Assembly (NCBI GenBank): GCA_017408905.1
Contig: JAFQTU010000031.1
Location: 1-45,828, forward strand
Length of the DNA: 45,828 bases
DNA from: Mailhella sp.
GTDB lineage: Bacteria > Desulfobacterota > Desulfovibrionia > Desulfovibrionales > Desulfovibrionaceae
Direction: 5' to 3'
Of this stretch, positions 16,618 to 26,542 are shown piece by piece. Positions within the stretch are counted from its first letter, which is position 1, and the number at the start of each line of letters is the position of its first letter. Made by a program: the position numbers and the translations under genes. Under the pieces are notes generated by a model. The model did no database searches. It was not told where the DNA came from and saw only the letters and a list, made by a program, of their open reading frames with translations.

Positions 16618-17040
16618 TCAGGGTAAAGGCTGCATGGAACAGTTGGCTTTGAGGCCGCGATGTTCCAGATAGCCCGTTCCCCATGCGTACATGGATTGCA
16701 GAACAGGTCTGATGGTCTGCCCGAAGGGCGTGAGCGAGTATTCGACGCGGGGCGGGATGACGGGGAAGATCTCGCGGTGCACGAGTCCGTCGTGCTCCAG
16801 TTCGCGGAGCTGCTGGGTGAGCATCTTGGGGGTAGCTCCGGGCACGGCGCGGCGCAGTTCCGAAAAGCGCATGGCCCCGGACATGAGCTTCCAGAGGATG
16901 AGCGCCTTGTACTTGCCGCCCACAAGGCCGAGCGTGGCTTCCACCGGGCAGTGCCGTTCGGCACAGCAGGGGCTGTCGGCAGGGGCGGGGGCTTCCTTCG
17001 TATGCGGCAGGTCGGTGCGGCAGGCGTCGCATTCTTTCAT
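16618..17040 (-). CDS. HxlR-family transcriptional regulator with cysteine-rich N-terminus
   Basis: The 140-residue protein is a winged-helix HxlR regulator. The family core runs from CPVEATLGLVGGKYKALILWKL (residues 31 on) through the recognition helix (GATPKMLTQQLRELEHDGLV) to the wing (PPRVEYSLTPFG). The N-terminal 31 residues add Cys4-x2-Cys7 and Cys25-Cys26 to the family Cys31. Such cysteines could bind metal or sense redox state or electrophiles, as in YodB/HypR. The start at 17040 has AAGGAT upstream. It diverges from copZ-copA across 129 bases that hold an inverted GTACT repeat, so control of the copper genes is a reasonable inference. Confidence 0.88.
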   Translation of the reverse strand: MKECDACRTDLPHTKEAPAPADSPCCAERHCPVEATLGLVGGKYKALILWKLMSGAMRFSELRRAVPGATPKMLTQQLRELEHDGLVHREIFPVIPPRVEYSLTPFGQTIRPVLQSMYAWGTGYLEHRGLKANCSMQPLP

Positions 17041-17056
17041 TGCGGTATCCTTTTGG

Positions 17057-17078
17057 GTACTATATATCGGAAAAGTAC
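17057..17078. promoter_or_regulatory. Inverted GTACT repeat, candidate HxlR operator
   Basis: Half-sites GTACTAT and, inverted, GTACTTTT are separated so that the repeat spans 22 bases, midway between the HxlR gene start (17040) and the copZ -35 element (17083). HxlR-family operators of the YodB type also have TACT...AGTA half-sites. On the minus strand the repeat contains ATATAT, a possible -10 for the HxlR gene, so the site could also be autoregulatory. Confidence 0.45.
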
Positions 17079-17082
17079 GTTC

Positions 17083-17110
17083 TTGCATAAAACATATCCA
17101 TAGCTATAAG
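17083..17110 (+). promoter_or_regulatory. Promoter of copZ
   Basis: -35 TTGCAT (17083-17088), 16-base spacer and -10 TATAAG (17105-17110), a five of six match. It begins five bases after the inverted GTACT repeat, and the leader to the copZ start is about 50 bases. Confidence 0.5.
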
Positions 17111-17169
17111 AAAAGGGAAGGCTTTTCTCTGCCTCTCACAACGAAAGCATCTTTCAAGGAGTTTTTACC

Positions 17170-17379
17170 ATGAAGAAGGTTATGAATATCGAAGGTATGC
17201 GCTGCCCCCACTGCTCTGCGAACGTGGAAAAGGCCCTTTGCGCCCTTGAAGGCGTGAAGAGCGCTGTGGTGGACCTTGTCGCCAAGACCGCTACCGTGGA
17301 GGCCGAGGATTCCGTGTCTGACGCCGCTCTGGCCGCCGCCGTGGACGACCTCGGCTTCGACGTGAAGTCCATCGCCTGA
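17170..17379 (+). CDS. copZ: Copper chaperone CopZ-like HMA protein
   Basis: The 69-residue protein is a single heavy-metal-associated domain with the metal site MRCPHC (Cys12, Cys15) in the first loop and the ferredoxin-like fold ending GFDVKSIA. It should bind Cu(I) in the cytosol and hand it to the CopA ATPase encoded 83 bases downstream. AAGGAG lies eight bases before the ATG. A terminator separates it from copA, which would make the chaperone more abundant than the pump. Confidence 0.9.
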   Translation: MKKVMNIEGMRCPHCSANVEKALCALEGVKSAVVDLVAKTATVEAEDSVSDAALAAAVDDLGFDVKSIA

Positions 17380-17401
17380 TTTCCGCCCTGCGGCATGATG
17401 G

Positions 17402-17429
17402 AGACCGGGGCGCGCTCCGGTCTTTTTTT
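17402..17429 (+). terminator. Terminator between copZ and copA
   Basis: A 7-bp stem (AGACCGG 17402-17408 with CCGGTCT 17417-17423) and a run of T residues to 17429. It lies between the copZ stop and the copA start (17463), and no separate copA promoter is visible, so copA probably depends on readthrough. Confidence 0.8.
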
Positions 17430-17462
17430 ATCCATGACCCTTCCTTTTAAAAGGGGGAGCAG

Positions 17463-19763
17463 ATGAAAACGAACCCTGACATCCTGCGTTTCCGCATCGA
17501 GGGTATGTTCTGCGGGGCCTGTTCCGCGCGTTCCCAGCGGGCGCTGAACAAGATGGACATCGTGGACAGCGCCTCGGTGAGTCTTGCCGACGGGACAGCC
17601 CAGATACGCCCTGCCGAAGGGGCACTCGGGCCTGACGGCGAGGGGCTCGATGCCTTCATCCAGACCGTCTGCGAGCGTGTGAGCAAGCTTGGCTTCACGG
17701 CGTCCTACCTTCCGCCGGATACGGACGAGCACGACCTCTGGGCGGAAGAACAGGCCCGCACCGCCGCCGACCTTGCCACGCGCCGCCGCCGTCTCGTCAC
17801 GGAATTCATCTTTGCCGTACCGCTCATCATCGTAGCGATGGGCGCGCACTGGGGCATGCCTCTCCCCGGCTGGCTGGATGCCCACGAAAGCCCGCTGGCC
17901 TTCGCCCTGTTCCAGCTCGTGCTGACTGTCCCGATAGTCTGGTCGGGCCGCGATTTCTACAGAAACGGCATCCCGCTTCTTTTGCGCGGCGCGCCGAACA
18001 TGGATTCCCTTGTTTCCATGGGGACGGGCGCGGCTCTGCTCTACAGCCTGTGGAGCACCTGCGAGATAGCCCTGGCGTCCACGCCGGAGGCCGTCCATGC
18101 TGGCGTCATGGGCCTGTACTACGAATCCGCAGGTATGCTCATCGCGCTCATCTCTCTGGGCAAGTATCTGGAATCCCTGTCGCGCACGCGCACCTCGGAA
18201 GCCATACGCGGCCTTATGGAGCTGACCCCGGAAAGCGTGGAGCGGGTGCTTGAAAGCGGCGAGACCCGCGAGACGGCCGTAAAGTCCGTCATGCCCGGGG
18301 ACAGACTGCTCATCAAGCCCGGTTCGCGCATCCCTGTGGACGGCGTGGTGTTCGAAGGGCAGTCGGCCCTCGATATGTCCAGCCTGACCGGCGAATCCAT
18401 CCCCGTGGACGTGAAGGAAGGCGACGAGGTGAGCGCAGGCACGCTCAACGTGAGCGGCGCTTTCGTCATGGAAGCCCGTCGCGTAGGCGCGGACACGGCC
18501 CTTGCCCGCATCATCCATCTGGTGCGCGAGGCGCAGGGCTCAAAAGCCCCCATCGCCAGCCTTGCCGACCGTATCAGCCTGTATTTCGTTCCGTCCGTCA
18601 TCCTGCTTGCCACGGCGGCGGGGCTGGGCTGGCTGTGGCTGGGCGGCCTGCCCTTCGGGGAGGCTCTCCGGGTTTTCGTGGCGGTGCTCGTGGTGGCCTG
18701 CCCCTGCGCCCTCGGCCTTGCCACGCCCATGTCCATCATGGTGGCCAGCGGTCGCGGCGCACAGCTTGGCGTGCTGATGAAGAACGGCACGGCGCTCGAA
18801 GCCTCGGGCCATCTCGATACCATCGTGTTCGACAAGACCGGCACGCTCACCGAGGGCCAGCCGCGTCTTTCGAGCCTTTTCTCTGAAGAGGACGAGAACG
18901 AGGCCCTGCGCCTTGCCGCCTCTCTGGAAGCCGTATCCGAACATCCTCTGGCCCGTGCCGTGCTCGAAGCCGCCAAGGAGCGCGGTCTGCCTGTTGCGCC
19001 TGTGGAGAACTTCACGGCGGTCAGCGGGCAGGGCGTCATGGGTACGGTGGAAGGGAAGCCCCTGCTTCTCGGCAACGAAAGCCTGCTGAACGAGCATGGC
19101 ATCCGTCTTGCCCCTGCGCAGAAGGCCCGGCTCGAAGCGCTGGCTGACGGTGGGCAGACGCCCCTCCTCCTTGCCGCAGACGGAAGATTCCTTGCCCTCA
19201 TCGGTGTGGCCGATCCGCTCCGGGAAGAGACGCCCGGCATCATAGCCGAGCTTCGGCAGATGGGCCTGCGCGTCCTCATGCTCAGTGGCGACAACGAGCG
19301 TACCGCCCGCGCCGTGGCGTCCCGTGCCGGTATCGACGAGGTCATTGCCGGTGTGCGCCCGGACGGCAAGGAAGCCGTGATCGCCCGCCTCCAGTCCGAG
19401 GGGCGCTGTGTGGCTATGGTGGGCGACGGTATCAACGACGCCCCGGCCCTTGCCCGTGCCAACGTGGGCATGGCTATGGGAAGCGGTATCGACGTGGCTA
19501 TGGAGGCCGGTGACGTGGTGCTCCTGCGCGGCCTGCCCGGCGTGAAGACCGCTATCGGCCTTGGCCGTGCCTCGCTGGCCAATATCCGCCTCAGCCTGTT
19601 CTGGGCCTTCGCCTACAACGTCCTGCTCGTGCCCGTGGCCGCAGGCCTGCTCCTGCTCTTCGGCGGCCCCGCCCTCTCCCCCATGCTCGCCGGTGCCGCC
19701 ATGTCCCTCTCCTCCGTCTCCGTCGTCACCAACGCCCTGCGCCTGAGAAGATTTGAAGGATAG
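17463..19763 (+). CDS. copA: Copper-exporting P1B-type ATPase
   Basis: CopA pumps Cu(I) out of the cytosol using ATP. The 766-residue protein has one N-terminal HMA domain with MFCGAC (Cys17, Cys20), eight membrane segments, the actuator loop TGES (309-312), the transport motif Cys413-Pro-Cys415, the phosphorylated Asp457 in DKTGTLTEG, the SEHPLARAV motif and the hinge GDGINDAPALA. YNVLLVPVAAG near the C-terminus is the conserved membrane segment 7 motif of Cu(I) ATPases. The HMA domain is longer than usual, with an acidic glycine-rich insertion at about residues 48-62. It is convergent with lon. Confidence 0.96.
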   Translation: MKTNPDILRFRIEGMFCGACSARSQRALNKMDIVDSASVSLADGTAQIRPAEGALGPDGEGLDAFIQTVCERVSKLGFTASYLPPDTDEHDLWAEEQARTAADLATRRRRLVTEFIFAVPLIIVAMGAHWGMPLPGWLDAHESPLAFALFQLVLTVPIVWSGRDFYRNGIPLLLRGAPNMDSLVSMGTGAALLYSLWSTCEIALASTPEAVHAGVMGLYYESAGMLIALISLGKYLESLSRTRTSEAIRGLMELTPESVERVLESGETRETAVKSVMPGDRLLIKPGSRIPVDGVVFEGQSALDMSSLTGESIPVDVKEGDEVSAGTLNVSGAFVMEARRVGADTALARIIHLVREAQGSKAPIASLADRISLYFVPSVILLATAAGLGWLWLGGLPFGEALRVFVAVLVVACPCALGLATPMSIMVASGRGAQLGVLMKNGTALEASGHLDTIVFDKTGTLTEGQPRLSSLFSEEDENEALRLAASLEAVSEHPLARAVLEAAKERGLPVAPVENFTAVSGQGVMGTVEGKPLLLGNESLLNEHGIRLAPAQKARLEALADGGQTPLLLAADGRFLALIGVADPLREETPGIIAELRQMGLRVLMLSGDNERTARAVASRAGIDEVIAGVRPDGKEAVIARLQSEGRCVAMVGDGINDAPALARANVGMAMGSGIDVAMEAGDVVLLRGLPGVKTAIGLGRASLANIRLSLFWAFAYNVLLVPVAAGLLLLFGGPALSPMLAGAAMSLSSVSVVTNALRLRRFEG

Positions 19764-19767
19764 AGAA

Positions 19768-19820
19768 CTGGGAAGGCGCTGCCTTCCCAGACCCATCCGG
19801 CAGGGAGATGATCTCCCTGC
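19768..19820 (+). repeat. Dual-hairpin module after copA
   Basis: Two hairpins lie in tandem. The first has a 10-bp stem (CTGGGAAGGC with GCCTTCCCAG, loop GCT, 19768-19790). The linker is ACCCATCCG. The second has a 10-bp stem around one base (GCAGGGAGAT-G-ATCTCCCTGC in halves, 19800-19820). It starts four bases after the copA stop. The same layout occurs inverted after lon (19886-19930), and the second hairpin recurs after the kinase gene (38845-38867). Confidence 0.75.
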
Positions 19821-19830
19821 ACCCACATTA

Positions 19831-19872
19831 GCGAAGCCCCCTGTCCGAATATATTCGGACAGGGGGCTTCGC
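19831..19872. terminator. Perfect 42-base palindrome between copA and lon
   Basis: A perfect inverted repeat with 21-base arms, starting GCGAAGCCCCCTG and centred on AATATATT, lies midway between the convergent copA and lon genes. As RNA from either strand it forms a very stable hairpin, so it is probably a bidirectional terminator or transcript-end stabiliser. There is no T-run on either side. Confidence 0.75.
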
Positions 19873-19885
19873 AATTGAGGGGGCT

Positions 19886-19930
19886 CGGGGGAAATCATTT
19901 CCCCCGGCGGGGTATGGGGCAGAGCCCCAT
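19886..19930 (-). repeat. Dual-hairpin module after lon
   Basis: Read on the minus strand, a 7-bp hairpin (ATGGGGC-TCT-GCCCCAT, 19914-19930) is followed by ACCCCGCC and a second hairpin with a 10-bp stem around a single base (CGGGGGAAAT with ATTTCCCCCG, 19886-19906). It starts seven bases after the lon stop. Layout and core sequence match the module after copA, in opposite orientation. Confidence 0.75.
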
Positions 19931-19937
19931 TCTTTTC

Positions 19938-22373
19938 TTACAGCACAGCGCCGCCGAGGTCTTTGGAGAAGGTGCGGGGGGAGCGCAGGGAGTGGATGAG
20001 GGAGTCGGAGCATTCGCCGGAGAAGATATCGTCCTTGCTGGCGAGCAGGGCGAGGGGCAGGACATCGTCGGCATGAGAGACGAGCTGGATATCGAGCGCC
20101 TTGACGATCTCTTCCGGCACTTCCTTGAGGTCTTTTTCGTTGTCGGCCGGGATGAGCACGGTTTTCATGCCGGAGCGGCGGGCGGCGAGGAGCTTTTCCC
20201 GCAGGCCGCCGATGGGCAGGACGCGGCCGCGCAGGGTGATCTCGCCGGTCATGCACACGTCATTGCGCACCGGGATGCCCAGAAGGGCGGAAGCGAGGGA
20301 CGTGGCAAGCGTGATGCCAGCGGAAGGGCCGTCCTTGGGCACGGCGCCTTCGGGCACATGGATATGCAGGTCGATATCCTTGTGGAAGTCGTCGCGCAGG
20401 CCGAGGCGGCAGGACAGGGAGCGAAGCCACGAGAAAGCGGCCTGGGCCGATTCCTTCATCACCTCGCCAAGCTTGCCCGTGACCTGCACCTTGCCGGAAC
20501 CGGGCATGACCACGGTTTCAATATAGAGCAGGTCGCCGCCGGAGCCGGTATAGGCAAGGCCGGCCACCACGCCGGGCAGGGCGCTGGTCTCGCGCTCGTC
20601 GTAGCGGTATTTCTTCACGCCGAGGAACGCGGCGAGCTTCTGGAGCGTGATGTTCACACAGCGGGACGTGTCGCCGCCTTCTACGAGCTGGATGGCCACC
20701 TTGCGGCACAGGGCGGCTATCTCGCGTTCAAGGTTGCGCACGCCGGATTCGCGGGTGTAGGAACGGATGACTTCGAGCAGGGCATTGTCCGAGAGCTTCA
20801 TGTTCTCGGGCTTGAGGCCGTGCAGTTTCCACTGGCGGGGCAGAAGGAACTGCCGTGCTATTTCCACCTTCTCGCCTTCAAGGTAGCTGGAAAGTTCGAG
20901 TACTTCCATGCGGTCGAGGAGAGGGGCGGGGATGCCGGACTTGGAGTTGGCCGTGGTGATGAAGAAGACCTGCGAAAGGTCGTAGTCGAGGTCGAGGTAA
21001 TGGTCGTTGAAGGTGCTGTTCTGTTCCGGGTCCAGCACTTCGAGGAGCGCGGAAGCAGGGTCGCCCCGGAAGTCCACGGTCATCTTGTCGATCTCGTCGA
21101 GGCAGAACAGGGGATTGTTGGACTTGGCGCGCTTCAGCGCCATGATGATCTTGCCGGGCAGGGCGCCGATGTAGGTGCGGCGGTGGCCACGTATCTCGGC
21201 CTCGTCGCGCACGCCGCCAAGGGAGATGCGCACGAATTCGCGGCCCGTGGCCTCGGCTATGGACTTGGCAAGGGAGGTCTTGCCCACGCCGGGAGGCCCG
21301 ACAAGGCAGAGGATAGGCCCTTTGAGCGCGCCGGAAAGCTTCTGCACGGCAAGGTATTCGAGGATGCGGGTCTTGGCCTTTTCAAGGCCGTAGTGGCCGC
21401 CGTCCAGCACGCCGCGCGCCTTGTCGAGGTCGATGTCGATTTCCTTGAGCTCGTTCCACGGCAGGTCGAGTATCCAGTCCACGTAGTTGCGGCCCACCAC
21501 GTATTCGGCGGAACCGGGCTGCATCTGGCGGAGCTTGTGCACTTCGCGCAGGGCCTTTTCGCGCGGCTCTTCCGGCATGTTCTTGGCCTTGAGCTGCTCT
21601 TCGAGCTCCAGCAGTTCGGCGGCCACGTCGTCATGGCCCAGTTCCTTGTGGATGGCCTTGATCTGCTCAGTAAGGTAGTACTCGCGCTGGTTCTGCTCCA
21701 TCTGCGCCTTGACGCGGCTCTTCACGGTCTTGTCGATGCGCGAGTTGACCAGTTCGCCGCCCATGTACTGATAGACCTGGCGCAGGCGCTCGCCCTTGTC
21801 GAGTATCTCCAGAACGGCCTGCTTGTGCAGATAGTCCACCTTGAGCACCGGGGCTACGGCGTCGGCAAGCTGGCCCGGCTCTTCGATGAGGGCGAAGGCC
21901 GCGAGCTGTTCCGGCGTGATGCGGCGGTTCTGGCGGCAGGCTTCGGACAGCGCTTCCTGCAGGGCTTCCACCACGGCAGGCAGTTCCTTGTCTTCCAGCA
22001 TGGCTTCTTCCAGCTTGCGGGTGCGCAGGCGGGGGAAGGAACGGTCCCCGAAGGGGGACGTGGCGTTCAGCGGGAGCCAGGATGCGCGGTACAGGCCTTC
22101 GCAGACCAGCTTGATAGTGCCGTCCTGCAGGCGCTCCACGCGCTGGACGCGGCTGACCACGCCCACCATGAAGAGGTCGGTGAGGCCGGGGCGCTCGATG
22201 GCGGAATTGGTCTGCGCCACAAGGAAGATGTGCTTGTCGTATTCCGTGACGGCACTGTTGATGGCGTTCACAGAGGCGGAACGCCCCACATGGAACGTCA
22301 TGACCGCACCCGGGAACATCACCACTTCACGAAGGGTGATGACGGGAAGCTCCAGCGTAGTCTGTTCAGACAT
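19938..22373 (-). CDS. lon: ATP-dependent protease Lon
   Basis: Lon is a cytosolic AAA+ serine protease that removes misfolded and regulatory proteins. The 811-residue protein has the N-terminal substrate domain ([15 protein letters not shown]), Walker [14 protein letters not shown], Walker [11 protein letters not shown] and the protease domain with the Ser684-Lys727 dyad (PKDGPSAG and REKLLAARR). The C-terminal tail of about 40 residues beyond the protease core is polar. The start at 22373 ([10 protein letters not shown]) has GAGG six bases upstream; open frame before that is not family-like. It is the last gene of tig-clpP-clpX-lon. Confidence 0.96.
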   Translation of the reverse strand: MSEQTTLELPVITLREVVMFPGAVMTFHVGRSASVNAINSAVTEYDKHIFLVAQTNSAIERPGLTDLFMVGVVSRVQRVERLQDGTIKLVCEGLYRASWLPLNATSPFGDRSFPRLRTRKLEEAMLEDKELPAVVEALQEALSEACRQNRRITPEQLAAFALIEEPGQLADAVAPVLKVDYLHKQAVLEILDKGERLRQVYQYMGGELVNSRIDKTVKSRVKAQMEQNQREYYLTEQIKAIHKELGHDDVAAELLELEEQLKAKNMPEEPREKALREVHKLRQMQPGSAEYVVGRNYVDWILDLPWNELKEIDIDLDKARGVLDGGHYGLEKAKTRILEYLAVQKLSGALKGPILCLVGPPGVGKTSLAKSIAEATGREFVRISLGGVRDEAEIRGHRRTYIGALPGKIIMALKRAKSNNPLFCLDEIDKMTVDFRGDPASALLEVLDPEQNSTFNDHYLDLDYDLSQVFFITTANSKSGIPAPLLDRMEVLELSSYLEGEKVEIARQFLLPRQWKLHGLKPENMKLSDNALLEVIRSYTRESGVRNLEREIAALCRKVAIQLVEGGDTSRCVNITLQKLAAFLGVKKYRYDERETSALPGVVAGLAYTGSGGDLLYIETVVMPGSGKVQVTGKLGEVMKESAQAAFSWLRSLSCRLGLRDDFHKDIDLHIHVPEGAVPKDGPSAGITLATSLASALLGIPVRNDVCMTGEITLRGRVLPIGGLREKLLAARRSGMKTVLIPADNEKDLKEVPEEIVKALDIQLVSHADDVLPLALLASKDDIFSGECSDSLIHSLRSPRTFSKDLGGAVL

Positions 22374-22404
22374 AGAAACCTCGGGATTTCTCAGAAGCGA
22401 GAAT

Positions 22405-22467
22405 GCGTTCCGCCCCCTGTTCGCTTGCGGTGCGGGGCGGAACGCAAAGAGCGGGGCAGGCTGCCCC
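22405..22467 (-). repeat. Two hairpins between clpX and lon
   Basis: A 12-bp stem (GCGTTCCGCCCC 22405-22416 with GGGGCGGAACGC 22434-22445) and a 7-bp stem around one base (GGGGCAG with CTGCCCC, 22453-22467) fill most of the 112-base gap between clpX and lon. No T-run follows on the minus strand, so this looks more like an RNA processing or stability element than a clean terminator. Confidence 0.6.
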
Positions 22468-22485
22468 GGTGAAAGTTTGATCCGT

Positions 22486-23712
<1,227 letters not shown>

Positions 23713-23713
23713 A

Positions 23714-24319
23714 TCACTTCCCCGCAATGGCGGCCACGTCGCGGCGGCTGGTGAGGATACGGTCGATGATGCCGAACTTCAGGGCTTCTTCGGGAGACAT
23801 GAAGTTGTCGCGTTCGCAGGCGGCGGCCACGGCCTTTTCGCTGTTGCCGGTGTTCTCGGCAAGGATGCGGTTAAGGTTCTTCTTGAGGCGGAGGCCTTCC
23901 TTCACATGGAGTTCCATGTCGGTGATCTGCCCCTGCGTGCCAGCGGAAGGCTGGTGTATCATGATGCGGCTGTTGGGCAGGGCATAGCGCATGCCCTTGG
24001 CGCCGCCGGCCAGCAGGAAAGCGCCCATGCTGGCGGCTTGGCCCATGCACATGGTGGCCACGGGCGGGGCGATGAACTGCATGGTATCGTAGATGGCCAT
24101 GCCCGCCGTGACGGAACCGCCGGGGCTGTTGATGTACATATAGATCTCCTTCTCGGGATCCTGAGATTCGAGGAAGAGGAGCTGGGCGCAGATGAGGGAG
24201 GCGGTGCTGTCGTTCACTTCATCGCACAGCAGGACGATGCGGTCCTTGAGCAGGCGGGAGAAGATGTCGTACGAGCGTTCGCCCCGGCCGCTGTTCTCGA
24301 TAACGAAGGGGATGGTCAC
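23714..24319 (-). CDS. clpP: ATP-dependent Clp protease proteolytic subunit
   Basis: ClpP is the barrel-forming serine peptidase of the ClpXP protease. The 201-residue protein has the full catalytic triad Ser97 (GQAASMGAF), His122 (MIHQPSAG) and Asp171 (CERDNFM), with the oxyanion/handle region [17 protein letters not shown]. It starts at 24319 after AAGGAG. It lies downstream of tig, separated by a terminator, and directly upstream of clpX. Confidence 0.97.
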   Translation of the reverse strand: MTIPFVIENSGRGERSYDIFSRLLKDRIVLLCDEVNDSTASLICAQLLFLESQDPEKEIYMYINSPGGSVTAGMAIYDTMQFIAPPVATMCMGQAASMGAFLLAGGAKGMRYALPNSRIMIHQPSAGTQGQITDMELHVKEGLRLKKNLNRILAENTGNSEKAVAAACERDNFMSPEEALKFGIIDRILTSRRDVAAIAGK

Positions 24320-24369
24320 GGTTAGGCTCCTTATGGCGCTTCCGGCCTTAGAGGGCGTTCGGCGCGTAT

Positions 24370-24414
24370 AAAAAAAGTGTTCCTCGAGCCGAAGGGCAGG
24401 AGGAACACCTTTTT
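24370..24414 (-). terminator. Terminator between tig and clpP
   Basis: A 9-bp stem (GTGTTCCTC 24377-24385 with GAGGAACAC 24400-24408) and seven T residues on the minus strand. It ends the tig message 12 bases after its stop. No strong clpP promoter is visible downstream, so clpP-clpX-lon may rely partly on readthrough. Confidence 0.85.
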
Positions 24415-24426
24415 CGGCTTTAAAAA

Positions 24427-25734
24427 TTATTCAGCCTTGGCTTCGGGAGCGACCTTCTGGGCCTTGTCGAACATGAGGGCAAGAGCCTTGCTGGTCATGA
24501 TGCGGTCCTGAATGTCGTTCACGGCGCCGTTCTGATACATGGCATTGCGCATCTGCTGGAAGTCCTGTTTGTACTGCTTGGCCATCTGGGCGATCTGCAT
24601 ATCCACTTCCTGAGCGGACACTTCGATCTTTTCGCGGCGGGCAAGGGCAAGGAGGAAGATGAACATGCGGGCGCGTTCTTCGGCCTGCTTGCGGGTCTCT
24701 TCGCCCATGTTCTTCAGGCTTTCGTCAGCGGCGGCCTTGTCCATGCCCTGCTGTTCCAGGTAGTCGCGGATCTCGGCTTCGTATTCAGCCTGATGGTTCT
24801 TCAGCACGGCTTCGGGAATGGGGAATTCCACGCCTTCGAGCACAGCGTCCATGAGCTTCTGCTGGGCTTCGGTATGCACCTTGTCGGCCTTGGCCTGAGA
24901 AGCCTGCTGGAAGATCATGGTCTTCAGGGCTTCGAGGCTGGGGAAGCCGAACTTCTTGGCGTAGTCTTCATCCATTTCGGGAAGGACTTCGCGGCTGATC
25001 TTGCGGAGCTTCACGCGCAGGTCAACGGTCTTGCCGCGCAGGGACTCGTCGATATGGTCTTCGGGGCAGACCATGGAGCCGGTGCCTTCCTCGCCGGCCT
25101 TGAGGCCGCGGATGATATTGTCGAGCTCGGAGAGTTCCTTGCCTTCCTTGGGTTCGGAGAGCTGGATGGTGTAGTTTTCGACCTTCATGCCGGGAACGGG
25201 CTTGCCGTCCACGTCGCCGTCCACGTCGATGGTGACCACGTCGCCGGTCTGGGGCAGGCGTTCTTCGGTCACGTCTTCGAGGGAAGCGGTGCTCTTGAGC
25301 AGGCGGCCGGTGAAGTCGGCGATTTCTTCTTCAGTGAGCTCGAGGGAGGGCATTTCCACGGTGAGGGCGGAAAGGTCTTCGGGGAGCTTCACGTCGGGAA
25401 GGGTATCGAAGGAGAAGGAGAACTTCAGTTCCTGGCCGCGCACGATGGGGTCGCCATCGAATTCCAGGCGGGACATGGGCTTCAGGTCTTCTTCGCGGAG
25501 GATGGCGGCGATGCGCTGTTCAACGAGGATCTCGGTGGCGCGGCCCATCACTTCGCCGGGGAAGCGCTTTTCGATGACGGAGGCGGGAACCTTGCCCTTG
25601 CGGAAGCCGGGGATGGTGACGGAAGCGCCCACTTCCTTGGCGGCGGCGGTGAGGCCGGCGTTCACTTCTTCAACAGAGATGACAACGCTGACCTTGCGGT
25701 TGAGTTCGGAAACGACTTCGATGCTGTGAGACAT
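24427..25734 (-). CDS. tig: Trigger factor
   Basis: Trigger factor is the ribosome-bound chaperone for nascent chains. The 435-residue protein has the ribosome-docking signature GFRKGKVP (residues 43-50), a central FKBP-type prolyl isomerase domain (about 155-240, with [17 protein letters not shown]) and the helical C-terminal chaperone arms. The start at 25734 has AAGGAG eight bases upstream. tRNA-Leu lies 61 bases upstream on the same strand with no promoter visible between them. Confidence 0.96.
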   Translation of the reverse strand: MSHSIEVVSELNRKVSVVISVEEVNAGLTAAAKEVGASVTIPGFRKGKVPASVIEKRFPGEVMGRATEILVEQRIAAILREEDLKPMSRLEFDGDPIVRGQELKFSFSFDTLPDVKLPEDLSALTVEMPSLELTEEEIADFTGRLLKSTASLEDVTEERLPQTGDVVTIDVDGDVDGKPVPGMKVENYTIQLSEPKEGKELSELDNIIRGLKAGEEGTGSMVCPEDHIDESLRGKTVDLRVKLRKISREVLPEMDEDYAKKFGFPSLEALKTMIFQQASQAKADKVHTEAQQKLMDAVLEGVEFPIPEAVLKNHQAEYEAEIRDYLEQQGMDKAAADESLKNMGEETRKQAEERARMFIFLLALARREKIEVSAQEVDMQIAQMAKQYKQDFQQMRNAMYQNGAVNDIQDRIMTSKALALMFDKAQKVAPEAKAE

Positions 25735-25795
25735 GACGGTGAAACTCCTTATGGATGGCCTGCCGCACGGTCGGCGGCGGGAAGATGGCAGAGGG

Positions 25796-25880
25796 TGGTG
25801 CGAGAGGAGAGGCTTGAACTCTCATGGATCACTCCGCTGGATCCTAAGTCCAGTGCGTATGCCAATTTCGCCACTCTCGC
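25796..25880 (-). tRNA. tRNA-Leu (UAG anticodon)
   Basis: An 85-base cloverleaf on the minus strand. The 7-bp acceptor stem is GCGAGAG with CTCTCGC, the discriminator is A and CCA is encoded. The anticodon stem CTGGA/TCCAG holds loop CTTAGGA, so the anticodon is TAG, reading CUA and possibly other CUN codons. A variable arm of leucine type (GCGGAGTGATCC region) and a T arm with GTTCAAG are present. It has its own promoter and probably leads into tig. Confidence 0.95.
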
Positions 25881-25905
25881 ACAAAATGCACACTGCAAGG
25901 GGATG

Positions 25906-25934
25906 AATTTAACACAGCTTTGTGCGGTAGGCAA
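25906..25934 (-). promoter_or_regulatory. Promoter of tRNA-Leu (and possibly tig)
   Basis: -35 TTGCCT (25929-25934), 17-base spacer and -10 TAAATT (25906-25911) on the minus strand, 26 bases before the tRNA 5' end. It is the only promoter-like sequence seen upstream of the tRNA-tig unit. Confidence 0.55.
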
Positions 25935-26081
25935 GAGCGGAACTTGTTGTCCGTACTGGAAAATCCTCTGTTTTCTTCCTTCGGGAGGCCTTCCCGAGCG
26001 CGGGCCCGTGGAGCGGGCAGGAAAAGGCGGGGCTTTGCGAGGGGTCAATGCGCCCGCCGTCCTGAGCTTGCCTGTCTCTGC

Positions 26082-26444
26082 CTAGGCGGCGTAGAGCTTG
26101 TCCTTCAGCCAGTCCTTCATGGTGTCGGAAGGCATGAACACGCCCTTGAGCCTGCCGAATTCCTTGTGGAAATCAGCGCGGAGCTCTTCGGGGAGCGGGT
26201 GCACCCACAAATCTTCCGTAGCTTCGGAATTGCGCATCACAAGGCGCAGGGTGGGGTTTTCGCTCCAGTTGTCGAGCACGAAATAGTGGGCGAAGTCGTC
26301 CTTGGAGCGGACGGGGGCGTGTTCGGCGTGCCAGTCGTGGTTGCCCCATTCGAGGTAAAGAGTCACGGCGTCGGCAGGGTCGAGGTTCCATTCTATGGGG
26401 AGCTGGCTGAAATGCTTGAGCTGTTCGGCGGTATTGTAATGCAT
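26082..26444 (-). CDS. Conserved Desulfovibrio-type small protein (DVU0772-like)
   Basis: The 120-residue acidic soluble protein has no signal peptide, membrane segment or cysteine. It is rich in Trp, His and Asp (LYLEWGNHDWHAEHAP, FVLDNWSEN, LRLVMRNSEATEDLWVHPLP). It resembles a conserved protein of unknown function in Desulfovibrio (the DVU0772 group); I make this link from memory with moderate confidence. The start at 26444 has AAGGAG seven bases upstream. Its promoter carries a Fur-box-like sequence, so an iron-linked role is possible. No function can be assigned. Confidence 0.7.
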   Translation of the reverse strand: MHYNTAEQLKHFSQLPIEWNLDPADAVTLYLEWGNHDWHAEHAPVRSKDDFAHYFVLDNWSENPTLRLVMRNSEATEDLWVHPLPEELRADFHKEFGRLKGVFMPSDTMKDWLKDKLYAA

Positions 26445-26513
26445 GGTGTTCTCCTTGTGGCGGCGTACAGAAAAGAGAGAGGAATTTTTTCAGGATTGAT
26501 TCCTGTTAAGTTC

Positions 26514-26542
26514 AAGCTAGGCATCTTTTGTTCTCTTGTCAA
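26514..26542 (-). promoter_or_regulatory. Promoter of the 26082-26444 gene
   Basis: A perfect -35 TTGACA (26537-26542), 17-base spacer and weak -10 TAGCTT (26514-26519) on the minus strand, in an AT-rich stretch unlike its surroundings. The leader to the ATG is about 65 bases and holds an AGGAA/TTCCT hairpin. Confidence 0.55.

Noticed and set aside
19764..19937. CRISPR array or phage attachment site
   Set aside because: The repeats are inverted hairpins without spacers of constant length, and there is no cas gene, integrase or target duplication nearby.
19875..22472. An 865-codon open frame opposite lon
   Set aside because: It is fully antisense to lon, which has all protease and ATPase motifs. 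Composition explains the open frame.
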